64,000 bases of DNA from Methylobacterium sp. NEAU K (GCF_030700285.1 NZ_JAUYZJ010000003.1:62001-126000); one strand, 5' to 3'. Positions 10,282 to 25,145 are shown, numbered from the stretch's first letter. The notes: generated by a model not told the origin, from the letters alone. Made by a program: numbers and translations.

Positions 10282-11208
10282 TCAGTACGTCCAACGTTGC
10301 GCCTTCGAGACCAGAAAATCGCGAAACGCCTGCACCCGGGCAACCGAGCGCATCTCCTCGGCATAGACGAGATAGCTCTCGAGGCTCGGCATCTCGGTAT
10401 CGCGCAGCACCTGCGTGAGTTGCTGGCCGCCATCCACCGCATAATCGGGCAGGATGCCGATTCCAGCGCCGGCCTCCATGGCGCGCTGGAGTGCGCCGAT
10501 GTTGTTCACGGTCAGGTGGACGTTGCGCCGCTCGCGTCCCTCACGCCCGGCATCGGCCAGCCAGTGAGCGGCCAGCAGGTAGGACGGCTCATTGCCTCCA
10601 AACGAGACGAGGCGGTGATCGTCGAGATCGTCGATGCTCTTGGGTTCCCCGAATCGCTTGACGTAATCGACGCTCGCGAACGCATGGTAGTGCACGGTGA
10701 ACAGCCGGCGCTGGATCAGATCCGGCTGGGCCGGTCGACGCATGCGGATCGCCACGTCCGCCTCGCGCATGGCGAGGTCGAGTTCCTCGTTGGTCAGGAT
10801 CAGCTCGATGCGCACGTCCGGGTAAAGGTCGAGGAACTCGCCGACCCGCTGCGACAGCCAGGACGTGCCCAGTCCCACGGTCGTCGTCACCTTCAGGTCG
10901 CCGGTCGGCCGCTCTGATGTCTCCACCAGACGCGCCCGGGTGTTCTCCAGACGCAGTTTCATGTCCCGGGCGGCCCGGAACAGAAGGTCGCCCTGCTCGG
11001 TCAGGATCAGGCCACGAGCATGGCGATGGAAGAGGGGCGCTTTCAGTTCACGCTCGAGGGCGCTGATCTGGCGGCTTACGGCCGATTGGCTGAGCCCGAT
11101 ATCGTCGCCCGCCTTGGTGAAGCTGCCCGCCTCTGCGACGTTCAGGAAAATCCGGATCTTGTCCCAATCCAAGGCGAGAACCCCCACCACCGCGAACCCG
11201 CACCCCAT
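10282..11208 (-). CDS. LysR-family transcriptional regulator
   Basis: About 308 residues. The N-terminal winged helix-turn-helix is in DWDKIRIFLNVAEAGSFTKAGDDIGLSQSAVSRQISALE, and a periplasmic-binding-like effector domain covers about residues 95-300. It lies 222 bp downstream of trxB on the same strand, a pairing common in rhizobia and methylobacteria, so a link to redox control is possible but unproven. The start is uncertain. ATG 11208 is used here; GTG 11217 is also possible. TTG 11172 has the best ribosome site (GGTGGGGGTT) and gives the short N-terminus typical of this subgroup. Confidence 0.9.
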   Translation of the reverse strand: MGCGFAVVGVLALDWDKIRIFLNVAEAGSFTKAGDDIGLSQSAVSRQISALERELKAPLFHRHARGLILTEQGDLLFRAARDMKLRLENTRARLVETSERPTGDLKVTTTVGLGTSWLSQRVGEFLDLYPDVRIELILTNEELDLAMREADVAIRMRRPAQPDLIQRRLFTVHYHAFASVDYVKRFGEPKSIDDLDDHRLVSFGGNEPSYLLAAHWLADAGREGRERRNVHLTVNNIGALQRAMEAGAGIGILPDYAVDGGQQLTQVLRDTEMPSLESYLVYAEEMRSVARVQAFRDFLVSKAQRWTY

Positions 11209-11430
11209 GCCCGGCACGGATCACCTGCGCCGCGCCTCGGGCGAAGCACCGAGCGGACTGCACCGCATCGCCGTCGAGCAGACGCGTCCGGCGCCGGATA
11301 GGCATGCAACCGCCGCAACCCCGCCCAGTCAGAACCCCTATGCGCCCGGCGCATGGTCGGACGCAAGCGTTCGCTTTCGGAAGTTGTTGACGGTCCTGCC
11401 CTTCGGCCCCTGTCTGGCTGAGGCGGGATC

Positions 11431-12411
11431 CTATTCGGCCGCGGCGGCCCGCGCGGGACTCTCGCCGATCTCCAGGTTGGCGAGAAACTTCTCGGCCTCA
11501 AGGGCGGCCATGCACCCCATGCCGGCGGCCGTGATCGCCTGCCGGTAGACATCATCGGTGACGTCGCCCGCGGCGAAGACGCCCGGGACGTCGGTCTCGG
11601 TGGTGCCGGGCGTCACGGACAGGTAGCCGCCATGACGCATTGGCAACTGACCCTCGAAGATCGCGGTGGCCGGCTGGTGCCCGATCGCCACGAACACGCC
11701 GTCGGCCGGAACCTCGCTGAGGTCGCCCGAGCGCGGATCCTTGAGCCGGACATGGGTGACCGTCGGTGCGGGCTTCTGCACGCCGCAGACCTCCGCGACC
11801 TCGCGGTGCCACAGCACCTCGACATTGGGATGCTTGAACAACCGTTCCTGCAGGATCCGTTCGGCCCGGAAGCTGTCGCGACGATGGACCACCGTGACCT
11901 TTCTGGCGATGTTGGCGAGGTACAGCGCCTCCTCGACCGCTGTGTTGCCGCCGCCCACCACCACGACTTCCTTGCCGCGGAAGAAGAAGCCGTCGCAGGT
12001 CGCGCAGGCCGAGACGCCGGCACCCTGGAATGCTGCTTCGGAGGGCAGGCCGAGCCACTTCGCTTGAGCCCCGGTGGCGATGATCAACGCGTCACAGGAA
12101 TAGGTCTCGCCGGAATCGGCCTCCAGCCGGAACGGCCGCTGCTTGAGATCGACCCGGGTGATGTATTCGGAGACGATCCGGGTGCCGACATGCTCGGCCT
12201 GGAGCCGCATCTGCTCCATGAGCCACGGACCCTGGATAGCCTCGGCGAATCCGGGATAGTTCTCCACGTCGGTGGTGATCATCAGCTGGCCGCCCGGCTG
12301 GAAGCCAGAGATCAGCAGCGGCTCGACCATGGCGCGGGCCGCATAAATCGCAGCCGTGTAGCCGGCGGGTCCGGATCCGATGATCACCAGCTTGGCGTGG
12401 GTATGGGCCAT
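11431..12411 (-). CDS. trxB: Thioredoxin-disulfide reductase
   Basis: NADPH-dependent flavoenzyme that keeps cytosolic thioredoxin reduced. It has 326 residues. The FAD dinucleotide motif [11 protein letters not shown] is at residues 11-21. The redox-active pair is Cys136 and Cys139 (CATCDG), and the NADPH motif [15 protein letters not shown] follows. The start ATG 12411 ([12 protein letters not shown]) is the family start; the open frame to 12462 overlaps the upstream gene. It is preceded closely by the ELM1-like gene, with 13 bp between that gene's stop and this start. Confidence 0.96.
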   Translation of the reverse strand: MAHTHAKLVIIGSGPAGYTAAIYAARAMVEPLLISGFQPGGQLMITTDVENYPGFAEAIQGPWLMEQMRLQAEHVGTRIVSEYITRVDLKQRPFRLEADSGETYSCDALIIATGAQAKWLGLPSEAAFQGAGVSACATCDGFFFRGKEVVVVGGGNTAVEEALYLANIARKVTVVHRRDSFRAERILQERLFKHPNVEVLWHREVAEVCGVQKPAPTVTHVRLKDPRSGDLSEVPADGVFVAIGHQPATAIFEGQLPMRHGGYLSVTPGTTETDVPGVFAAGDVTDDVYRQAITAAGMGCMAALEAEKFLANLEIGESPARAAAAE

Positions 12412-12424
12412 CTCTCTCGTCCCC

Positions 12425-13474
12425 TCAGGCCGGTCCGGCCGCACGGCGGGCATCATAGGCATCGGCGAGCGCCCGCGCGATCACCGGCGTGGCATCGATC
12501 GGCTTGTACTGCAGATCGACCAACCGGCCGGTGAACGGCCGCAGCGCACCGGCGATCGCCAGACCGGCGAACATCCGCCGGTGCCGGATATAGGTGCGCG
12601 GCAGGTCGAACAGCAGCACGGGCGCGCCGGTGGCCACCGCCTCGCTCACCATGTTGGCCGAATCCGAGGTCACCACGATCGCCTCGGCCAGCGCCAGCAT
12701 GGCCACGTAGGGGTTTTCGCCGGAGCCGTCCCAGAGGAACCCCCCGGTCTCGGCCGCGAGCGCCTTGACCGCGTCGCGGAGCGGGTTCGGCGTCCGACGG
12801 GAAATCGTCACCATGAGCCGGCAGCCCTGATCGACCAAGCCGCGCAGATCCTCGACGAGGCGCAGCATGTCGGTCTTGCGGTAGCTCAGGTGTCGGCTGT
12901 CACCGCCGACCAACACCGCCACTCGGGGTCCGTCGAGACTTGCGAGCCGCGGATCGGGCCGGGCCCGCGCCGCGGCGAGGCGGGCTGCGGTCACGAGGTG
13001 CGGCGCGGTCAGGGTTGTGAAGACGTTGGGGCCGCGCAGATCGTCGTAGTCCGGCACCCAGATGAAGTCAGCGCTGTCCTCGCCGGTACGCGGGTCCTTC
13101 AGGAACGCCGTGAAGGTCCGGCCGCCGGTGGCGCGCCGCACGGACCGGAGATACGGCACCGCCCGGCGGCCCGAGGCAATCAGCAGGTCCGGATATGGGC
13201 CTGTGAGGGCGCCGCCGCGGCGGCGCGGGCCCTGCCGCGGATCGATCGGTCCCCAGGGGGCAAACCAGCCGAACGGGCCGGAGGCGGGGATTTGCCGGAT
13301 GTCGAAAGTCAGTCCCAGCGTCTCGGCGATGCCGACGCACTGGTTCTCGTCACCGGCCTTGCCGTCGGTGACGATCCAGGCGCGAGCCCGGGAGAGTTCG
13401 GGAAGGGTCTCCTGCTGTGGGGTAGCGCGGGCGAGCGGGGCAGATCCCACCTCCGACGCGTCGATGCTTCGCAT
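12425..13474 (-). CDS. ELM1/GtrOC1-like protein (DUF1022)
   Basis: A 349-residue member of the mitochondrial-fission ELM1-like family, which has a glycosyltransferase-B-like fold and is common in alphaproteobacteria. Recognisable blocks are [15 protein letters not shown] near residue 30, [30 protein letters not shown] and the C-terminal [19 protein letters not shown]. The last resembles nucleotide-sugar-binding loops. The start ATG 13474 ([10 protein letters not shown]) is chosen over upstream frames that overlap the next gene. The biochemical role in bacteria is not established; plant ELM1 acts in mitochondrial division. Confidence 0.85.
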   Translation of the reverse strand: MRSIDASEVGSAPLARATPQQETLPELSRARAWIVTDGKAGDENQCVGIAETLGLTFDIRQIPASGPFGWFAPWGPIDPRQGPRRRGGALTGPYPDLLIASGRRAVPYLRSVRRATGGRTFTAFLKDPRTGEDSADFIWVPDYDDLRGPNVFTTLTAPHLVTAARLAAARARPDPRLASLDGPRVAVLVGGDSRHLSYRKTDMLRLVEDLRGLVDQGCRLMVTISRRTPNPLRDAVKALAAETGGFLWDGSGENPYVAMLALAEAIVVTSDSANMVSEAVATGAPVLLFDLPRTYIRHRRMFAGLAIAGALRPFTGRLVDLQYKPIDATPVIARALADAYDARRAAGPA

Positions 13475-13515
13475 GCTCCTCACCGGAAACGCCTTACACA
13501 GCGGATGAGCCGGGG

Positions 13516-14016
13516 CTAATCCCGCGGCAGGTCGCGGGCGAGCCACTGGGCGTAGATATCGGCGATGGCTGCCAGACGCCGCGCTTCGAATTGCGGGTCG
13601 TACCAGGCGCCGCCGTAGCTGGCCGGCGTGGCGGTCATCTGCGGATGCCGCCCGAGCACCTGCCCGTTCCCGCCGACGAGGAGCGCCTCGCCCTCCAGAT
13701 AATCGGTCTGGACATTGCCGCCGATGCCCAGCCGACCGCCCCCGCCGACATAGGGCCGCAGCGACAGGCCGCTGACCACGACCACCAGACGGGGGCCGCG
13801 CCCGCCGATCCGGCCAGCGAAGCTCTTGCGCAGGGCTTCGGTCAGGTCGGCGGCCAGAGCCTCGGCCTGCAGGCCGGCGCCCTTGTCGAGCAGCGGCCGC
13901 ACGTCGACGCGGACGTCCGAGAACTGCGCGGTCGGCGGAAAATCCTCGGCCGCGGCGGCACCCGCGCACGCACAGAGCAGGAGACCGGCGAGCCGGCTCC
14001 AGGAACGCGATGCCAT
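13516..14016 (-). CDS. Exported hypothetical protein
   Basis: 166 residues beginning with a clear signal peptide (MASRSWSRLAGLLLCACAGAAAAED). The mature part has a strongly hydrophobic beta-like strand (LVVVVSGLSLRPYVGGGG) and a glycine-rich loop. I recognise no named domain. It starts five bases after the greA stop and is followed 41 bp later by the ELM1-like gene, so the three are probably one transcription unit. Periplasmic location is inferred from the leader. Confidence 0.75.
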   Translation of the reverse strand: MASRSWSRLAGLLLCACAGAAAAEDFPPTAQFSDVRVDVRPLLDKGAGLQAEALAADLTEALRKSFAGRIGGRGPRLVVVVSGLSLRPYVGGGGRLGIGGNVQTDYLEGEALLVGGNGQVLGRHPQMTATPASYGGAWYDPQFEARRLAAIADIYAQWLARDLPRD

Positions 14017-14021
14017 TGCGT

Positions 14022-14504
14022 TCAGCCGCCGTACCGGACGCCGACGACCTCATAGGACTTGCCGCCGCCCGGCGTCGTGACCTCGACCGTGTCGCCGACG
14101 CCCTTGCCGATGAGCGCGCGGGCGATCGGAGAGGTGATCGAGACCCGGCCGGAGCGTACGTCCGCCTCTGGCTCGCCCACGATCTGGTAGGTCTTCTCCT
14201 CCTCCGTATCCTCGTCGACGAGTTTCACGGTGGCGCCGAACTTGATCTTGTTGCCCGAGAGCTTCGAGACATCGATGATCTCGGCGCGCGCGATCATGCT
14301 CTCCAGCTCCATCACGCGCCCCTCATTGTGGGACTGCGCCTCCTTGGCGGCGTGATACTCGGCGTTCTCGGAGAGGTCGCCGAGTGCGCGGGCTTCCGCG
14401 ATCGCCTGGATGATGCGCTGGCGCTCCACCTGCTGGCGGTGCTTCAGCTCTTCTTCGAGGGCTGCGAAGCCGCGCACCGTGATCGGAACCTTGTCTATGG
14501 TCAT
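14022..14504 (-). CDS. greA: Transcription elongation factor GreA
   Basis: Enters the RNA polymerase secondary channel and stimulates cleavage of backtracked transcripts. The protein has 160 residues. The N-terminal coiled coil contains [16 protein letters not shown], whose acidic tip residues assist cleavage, and the C-terminal FKBP-like domain follows ([18 protein letters not shown]). The start ATG 14504 ([12 protein letters not shown]) is the conserved one. It lies 84 bp downstream of carB on the same strand's upstream side, so it is transcribed independently of or before the small exported gene. Confidence 0.96.
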   Translation of the reverse strand: MTIDKVPITVRGFAALEEELKHRQQVERQRIIQAIAEARALGDLSENAEYHAAKEAQSHNEGRVMELESMIARAEIIDVSKLSGNKIKFGATVKLVDEDTEEEKTYQIVGEPEADVRSGRVSITSPIARALIGKGVGDTVEVTTPGGGKSYEVVGVRYGG

Positions 14505-14588
14505 CGTCTCGCGCCACAATGAAGAGGCCCGGCCGAGAGTGTAGCACTCCCTCCGGGCCACGAAATGAAGTCAGCGGACCCCTGAGGT

Positions 14589-18062
<3,474 letters not shown>

Positions 18063-18222
18063 CTGTGGCCTTGTCAGGCCAAGCGCGCCCGATCGGGCAC
18101 GGGTCTGATCGGCCCTGCTCTCGGACGCGCGTGGCGGGATTGTCGTTGAGCCCTGCGTTTACACGCCCGCAGCAATCAATGGAAGATCACGGTCGGACAG
18201 ATCTCGAATGCGCCGTCGCGCC

Positions 18223-18600
18223 TCAGAACCCCGCGTGGAGGGCGGCCATCGCGCGATCGATGGAGAGATAGAAAATCCCGAAGGCGACCAGGGCGGCGGC
18301 GGCGAATTCGAGGGCGACGTTCGAGAGCGTCTGCGCCCGGCGCAGCATCTCGCGGCCGAAATACAGGGAGACCCAGGCCAGCGCGAGGACGGCGGGCATC
18401 GCGAACAGGTAGGACACCGTGCTCTCGACACGATCGAGGCCGCCCGCCGGATCGATAAGCGCCCGGATGTTGCGCACCCAGGGTGCGTAGACCGCTGCGT
18501 AGAGCGCGGTCATCCACGAAAGGCCGGCCGCGACGCCGAGATGGAAGGTGAAAGTCCGATGCAGGCGGGAGAAGTCGTCGCGTGCCTCGTCGATGGTCAT
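18223..18600 (-). CDS. Small membrane protein, unknown function
   Basis: A 125-residue protein with about four membrane helices (near residues 20-40, 62-85 and 100-120 are clearest). It lies between carA and carB on the same strand. The start ATG 18600 (MTIDEARDDFSRLHRTF) is preferred because upstream sequence lacks membrane character. I do not recognise the family. Its place between the two subunit genes may be coincidental. Confidence 0.7.
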   Translation of the reverse strand: MTIDEARDDFSRLHRTFTFHLGVAAGLSWMTALYAAVYAPWVRNIRALIDPAGGLDRVESTVSYLFAMPAVLALAWVSLYFGREMLRRAQTLSNVALEFAAAALVAFGIFYLSIDRAMAALHAGF

Positions 18601-18754
18601 CCGGCAATCCCCTGCGACGGAGCCGCCGCCGGTGAGCGCGGATGCGCCACCGTTCACGGGCCGTCAGAGGGGATCTTAAGCCGACCGATTCCGCGGATTT
18701 TGTGACTACGGCGCGGCCCGATTGGGATCACGCCGGCCGATCGGGCGTTCACGA

Positions 18755-19969
18755 TCAGGCGTTTCTGGCCGTCTCCGGCTCACCCGAGCGCATCAGCGCG
18801 ACGAAGCGCTCGAACAGGTAGTGGCTGTCCCGAGGGCCCGGCGAGGCCTCCGGGTGATGCTGTACCGAGAAGGCCGGTCGATCGGTCAGCGTCAGGCCGC
18901 AATTCGAACCGTCGAACAGCGAGACATGGGTCTCCACCGCGCTGGCCGGCAGGCTCGCGGGATCCACCGCGAAGCCGTGGTTCATCGAGACGATCTCGAC
19001 CTTGCCGGTGGTCTTGTCCTTCACCGGATGATTCGCGCCGTGATGGCCCTGACCCATCTTCACGGTTCGGCCCCCGAGGGCGAGGCCCATGAGCTGGTGA
19101 CCGAGGCAGATGCCGAAGGTCGGCACCTTCTCGTCGAGAATCCTGCGGATCACGGGAACCGCATAGGCACCGGTCGCGGCCGGGTCGCCGGGGCCGTTTG
19201 AGAGGAACACGCCGTCCGGCTTCAGCGCCAGGATCTCCTCGGCGCTGGTGGTAGCCGGCACCACGGTCACATCGCAGCCGGCCTGGGCGAGGAGGCGCAG
19301 GATGTTGCGCTTCACGCCGTAATCGATCGCCACGACCTTCAGGCCGTCGCCGGCGGCGCGCTTGCCGTAGCCGTCGCCCAGCGCCCAGACGGTCTCCGAC
19401 CATTCCGAGCGCACGCGGCTCGTGACCGGCGGCACGAGGTCCAGCCCCTCCATGGGTGCCAGCGCCGCCGCACGCGCCTTCAGGGCCTCGCGGTCGAAGC
19501 GGCCCTCCGGGTCGTTGGCGATCACCGCGTTCGGCATGCCGTGGTCGCGGATGCGGGCGGTGAGCGCACGGGTGTCGACCCCGGTGATACCGACGATGCC
19601 CCGGGCCTTGAGCCAGCCGTCAAGATGCGACGAGGAGCGCCAGTTCGACGGCTTCGTCACCGCCGAAGCGATCACGGTACCGCGCACGCCCGAGGCGGGG
19701 GCCGCCTCCAGGCTCTCCAGATCCTCGTCGTTGGTGCCGACATTGCCGATGTGCGGGAACGTGAAGGTGACGATCTGCCCGGCGTAGGACGGATCGGTCA
19801 GGATCTCCTGGTATCCGGTCATCGCCGTGTTGAAGCAGACTTCGCCGTCGGCGATGCCGGTCTTGCCGATGCCGAAACCTTCCAGGATTGTTCCGTCGGC
19901 GAGTACGAGCAGGGCCGTCGCAACGGGCTCCGCCCAGGGCTCGGGTGCGTGCGCGGCGTCTTGCAGCAT
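18755..19969 (-). CDS. carA: Carbamoyl-phosphate synthase, small (glutaminase) subunit
   Basis: Class I glutamine amidotransferase that hydrolyses glutamine and channels ammonia to CarB. It has 404 residues. The CPSase small-chain N-terminal domain (about 18-150) is followed by the GATase domain. Cys288 is the nucleophile in FGICLGHQ, and the His/Glu partners lie in QHHPEASPGP (His371-372, Glu374). The start ATG 19969 is used; the first 17 residues are a variable leader. It is divergent from yqeY across 189 bp. Confidence 0.96.
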   Translation of the reverse strand: MLQDAAHAPEPWAEPVATALLVLADGTILEGFGIGKTGIADGEVCFNTAMTGYQEILTDPSYAGQIVTFTFPHIGNVGTNDEDLESLEAAPASGVRGTVIASAVTKPSNWRSSSHLDGWLKARGIVGITGVDTRALTARIRDHGMPNAVIANDPEGRFDREALKARAAALAPMEGLDLVPPVTSRVRSEWSETVWALGDGYGKRAAGDGLKVVAIDYGVKRNILRLLAQAGCDVTVVPATTSAEEILALKPDGVFLSNGPGDPAATGAYAVPVIRRILDEKVPTFGICLGHQLMGLALGGRTVKMGQGHHGANHPVKDKTTGKVEIVSMNHGFAVDPASLPASAVETHVSLFDGSNCGLTLTDRPAFSVQHHPEASPGPRDSHYLFERFVALMRSGEPETARNA

Positions 19970-20158
19970 CGGGTCGGTCTCGCTTATGTCCGGCCGAAGG
20001 CAGGCGCCGGGGTGCGGCGTTCTCGGCAGTCGGCATGATCGTGTGCGGCGCTCTTAGCGAGCGGCCCGCGATGGGGTCAATGTGGCCCTGAGGCCGACAA
20101 GGCTCAACACCCGCAAACCGCAGGCCAGCCCGTCTAGCCCGTTGGAAGGTTTACCGAG

Positions 20159-20620
20159 ATGCTGCGCGCGCGCTTCACGACCGAAATGAAGGAGGCCATG
20201 AAGGCCGGCGACAAGGAGAAGCTCGCCACCGTGCGGATGATCCAGGCCGCCCTCAAGGACAAGGACATCGAGGCCCGTGGCCTTGGCAAGGAGCCGCCGA
20301 CGGACGACGAGATCCTGTCGCTTCTCCAGAAGATGATCAAGCAGCGCTCCGAATCGGCCGCGGTGTACGAGCAGGGCGGACGCCCGGAACTCGCCGGCAA
20401 CGAGCGCGCCGAGATCGCGATCATCGAGGGGTTTCTCCCCAAGCAGATGGACGAGACCGAGACCCGGGCCGCCGTCGAAGCCGCGATCCTTGAGACGGGC
20501 GCGGCCGGACCCAAGGACATGGGCCGCGTCATCGCCGCGCTGAAGGGCACCTTCGCGGGCCGCATGGATTTCGCCAAGGCGAGCGGGTTGGTGAAGGCGG
20601 CGCTCGCGGCCAAGGGCTGA
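20159..20620 (+). CDS. GatB/YqeY domain protein
   Basis: A 153-residue helical protein of the YqeY family (MLRARFTTEMKEAMKAGDKEKLATVRMIQAALKDKDIEARG). It resembles the tRNA-binding tail domain of GatB and is thought to help tRNA-dependent amidation, though its role is not proven. Length and sequence are typical. In alphaproteobacteria yqeY often sits between carA and dnaG, as here. Confidence 0.92.
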   Translation: MLRARFTTEMKEAMKAGDKEKLATVRMIQAALKDKDIEARGLGKEPPTDDEILSLLQKMIKQRSESAAVYEQGGRPELAGNERAEIAIIEGFLPKQMDETETRAAVEAAILETGAAGPKDMGRVIAALKGTFAGRMDFAKASGLVKAALAAKG

Positions 20621-20636
20621 GGTTCAAGCCGCCGCG

Positions 20637-20849
20637 CTAGCGGTCGTTCCGCGCCTTTACATCGCTGTGCAAAACCGCGTCGATGCTGCTCTGGCAGCGG
20701 CACCGACGTGCCAGAAAGAAATCGAGCACGTCGGTGTCCAGCCGGATCGAGGCCGGCTCCTTGCGTGGAGGCACGGCCACCTCGGCATGGGCCCAGTCAA
20801 CGCATATACGTGGCCAGGCTTTGGACGGCGCAGCTTAGGCGGTGGCCAT
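20637..20849 (-). pseudogene. Remnant of a DUF4415/BrnA-like antitoxin
   Basis: Reading the minus strand from ATG 20849 gives four codons and then an in-frame TAA at 20837-20835. The frame then stays open to a TAG at 20639-20637. The downstream part reads PPRKEPASIRLDTDVLDFF and then CQSSIDAVLHSDV. This matches the DUF4415 pattern of an IRLD-D-DVL-FF ribbon-helix-helix followed by Q-RINAVLR. The usual GYQTRIN is altered to CQSSID. No BrnT toxin is seen upstream. I read this as a decayed antitoxin gene; a short product starting at one of the internal GTG codons is possible. Confidence 0.6.
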
Positions 20850-20981
20850 CGAACCGGATGATCGGCGGCCGGCATTTCTCCACGCAATCCCCTGGTGGAT
20901 TTCAGGCCGGCAAAGGCATCCGGGACTCCCGTACCCGCAACACGCTATATCTCGGGGTCAGACAATCGACCCGCAGGCCCC
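20850..20981. other. Leader region before dnaG
   Basis: About 130 bases between the antitoxin relic and dnaG. It contains no convincing gene and probably holds the dnaG promoter. No strong hairpin is evident. Confidence 0.4.
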
Positions 20982-22874
20982 GTGCGCTACCCATCCCACA
21001 TCCTGGAAGAGATCCGCGCCCGGCTGCCGGCCTCCTCCGTGGTCGGGCGACGGGTGCAGCTCAAGAAGGCCGGCCGCGAGTGGCGCGGCCTGTCACCGTT
21101 CAACGCCGAGAAGACGCCGTCCTTTTATGTGAACGACCAGAAGCAATTCTATCATTGCTTCTCGTCCTCGAAGCACGGCGACATCTTCTCCTTCCTGATG
21201 GAGACCGAGGGTCTGAGCTTCCCCGAGGCCGTCGAGCGGCTGGCCGGCGAGGCAGGCGTCAGCCTGCCTGCGCCCACGGAGGATACCCGCGCTTCCGAGA
21301 CGAAGCGCGCCGGTGCCATCGAGGTCATGGAGATGGCCGCTCGCTGGTTCGAGGAGCGGCTGCGGGCGGGGCGGGGCAGCGAGGCCCGCGCCTATCTGGA
21401 ACGCCGCGGGCTTAAGGACGAGACGCAGCGGGCTTTCCGGCTCGGCTACGCGCCGAACGACCGCTATGCCTTGCGCGACCACCTCGCCGGGCAAGGCGTC
21501 GACAAGGCGCTCATGCTCGAGCTGGGCCTTCTGGCCGGCGGCGAGGATGTCTCGGTCCCGTACGATTATTTCCGCGACCGGGTGATGTTCCCGATCACCG
21601 ACACCCGTGGCCGGGTCGTCGCCTTCGGGGGGCGGGCGCTGTCCAAGGAGGTGCGCGCCAAGTACCTGAACTCGCCCGAGACGCCGCTCTTCCACAAGGG
21701 CCGCACGCTCTACAACCTCCACGGCGCCCGCAAGGCAGCGCACGAGCGCAGCTCGATCATCGCGGTCGAGGGTTACGTCGACGTGATCGCGATGACGCTG
21801 GCCGGCCATCCCGAGACGGTGGCACCGTTGGGCACGGCGCTCACCGAGGAGCAACTCGCTCTGCTCTGGCGCCACGCCGACGAGCCGATCCTATGCTTCG
21901 ACGGCGACAAGGCCGGCCAGCGGGCGGCATTCCGGGCGCTCGATCTGGCCCTGCCGCTCCTCGAACCCGGCCGGTCGCTGCGAATCGCTTTGCTGCCCGG
22001 CGGACAGGATCCGGACGACCTGCTGCGCTCGGGCGGCGCCACGGCAATCGATCAGGTGCTCCATGCCGCCGTGCCGCTCTCCGAGCTTCTCTGGCGCCGC
22101 GCGCTGGAATCCGGATCGGCCGACACGCCTGAACGTCGTGCCGGCCTGACGCAGACGCTCCGTGCCACGGTGGCGACGATCCGCGACGAAACCGTGAGGC
22201 GCTATTACCGAGACGATATCGAGGAACGGCTGCGTACCCTGTCGCCGCGCGCCGCGCGGGCATCCGGTCCAGGTGGGAAAAGCCAGGGCCGCCGCTTCGT
22301 CCGACCGGGCGAGCCGGTCTCACCGCGCATCACCGGGAGCCCCAGCGCCTCAATGACCGCCTCTGCGGGCTTCTCCGGGGCGGCGCCGGTGCGCGAGGCG
22401 GTGATCGCCGGCACACTGCTGGTCCACCCCGAGATGCTCGTAGAATTCGGTGACGAGGTCGCGGAACTCGACTTCGAGGATTCGGATGCCCGGGCGGTCC
22501 TGTCGGTCCTGGTCGCCTGCGCCGCCGAAAATAGTCAGACGGACGTCGAGATGTTGCAAAACCGCATCACACGCTCGGGCCTCGCTGAGGCGGCCGAGCG
22601 AATTCTCACCCTCGCGCGTTCACGGGACCGGATTACGCTGTCGCCGCACGCCGATCCGCAGCAGCGTGCGGACGCACTCAGACAGGCGATGATCTTGCAC
22701 CGGCAGGCTGGCGCGCTACATAGCGAACTTCGTCAAGCACGGCAGGCGTTTGAGAACGATCCCACTGATGCCGGTTGGGCATGGCTGTGCGAAGTCAAGG
22801 CGAGGCTGGAGACCGTCATCGCCGCCGAGGCTGAAGCCGACAAGCCGGTGTCGAGCGACTCGACCGCTGCATGA
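20982..22874 (+). CDS. dnaG: DNA primase
   Basis: Synthesises RNA primers for replication together with the DnaB helicase. It has 630 residues from GTG 20982 (MRYPSHILEEIRARLP). This is the conserved start, whereas upstream ATG 20895 adds unrelated residues. The N-terminal domain has the family pattern SPFNAEKTPSFYV...KQFYHCFSSSKHGD, but three of four zinc ligands are replaced. The TOPRIM domain follows (IIAVEGYVDVIAMTLAGHPETVAPLGTAL, then LCFDGDKAGQRAA). The C-terminal DnaB-binding region is divergent. It lies upstream of rpoD, a widespread arrangement. Confidence 0.96.
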   Translation: MRYPSHILEEIRARLPASSVVGRRVQLKKAGREWRGLSPFNAEKTPSFYVNDQKQFYHCFSSSKHGDIFSFLMETEGLSFPEAVERLAGEAGVSLPAPTEDTRASETKRAGAIEVMEMAARWFEERLRAGRGSEARAYLERRGLKDETQRAFRLGYAPNDRYALRDHLAGQGVDKALMLELGLLAGGEDVSVPYDYFRDRVMFPITDTRGRVVAFGGRALSKEVRAKYLNSPETPLFHKGRTLYNLHGARKAAHERSSIIAVEGYVDVIAMTLAGHPETVAPLGTALTEEQLALLWRHADEPILCFDGDKAGQRAAFRALDLALPLLEPGRSLRIALLPGGQDPDDLLRSGGATAIDQVLHAAVPLSELLWRRALESGSADTPERRAGLTQTLRATVATIRDETVRRYYRDDIEERLRTLSPRAARASGPGGKSQGRRFVRPGEPVSPRITGSPSASMTASAGFSGAAPVREAVIAGTLLVHPEMLVEFGDEVAELDFEDSDARAVLSVLVACAAENSQTDVEMLQNRITRSGLAEAAERILTLARSRDRITLSPHADPQQRADALRQAMILHRQAGALHSELRQARQAFENDPTDAGWAWLCEVKARLETVIAAEAEADKPVSSDSTAA

Positions 22875-22916
22875 TGGCTGTGCGATGGCGGTGGCGGCGG
22901 GGAGCGACCCGCCATA

Positions 22917-22932
22917 GTTAACAATCGGTCAA
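22917..22932 (-). promoter_or_regulatory. Candidate CtrA-like site upstream of rpoD
   Basis: The minus strand reads TTGACCGATTGTTAAC, that is TTGA-N7-TTAAC, one base from the CtrA consensus TTAA-N7-TTAAC. It lies 142 bases before the rpoD start and just after dnaG. A closely similar GTTAAC-N4-GGTCAA block occurs at 40690-40705. This is a motif match by eye only. Confidence 0.35.
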
Positions 22933-23073
22933 GCCTAAGGCTTGCATACGGAAACCGACGACTCAGGGCGACCGGAGCAATCCGGGGCCACTCTCACTAT
23001 CGCGGCGCCAACGGCGTGGACCGGCCTATCTCAGGCCTCCGCAGCGCGCCGCATCCGAAACAATAGGCTGATC

Positions 23074-25068
<1,995 letters not shown>

Positions 25069-25073
25069 GCCCC

Positions 25074-25093
25074 CGTCGCGGTTTTTCGCGGCG
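25074..25093 (+). terminator. Possible rpoD terminator hairpin
   Basis: Just after the rpoD stop, CGTCGCG and CGCGGCG can pair as a seven-base stem (one G-T wobble) around a GTTTTT loop. No T-run follows the stem, so intrinsic termination is only suggested. Confidence 0.35.
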
Positions 25094-25145
25094 CCTCTCC
25101 CCCGACCGCGTTGCCAGGACGCTGCGCGGCACCCACCTTGGCGCC

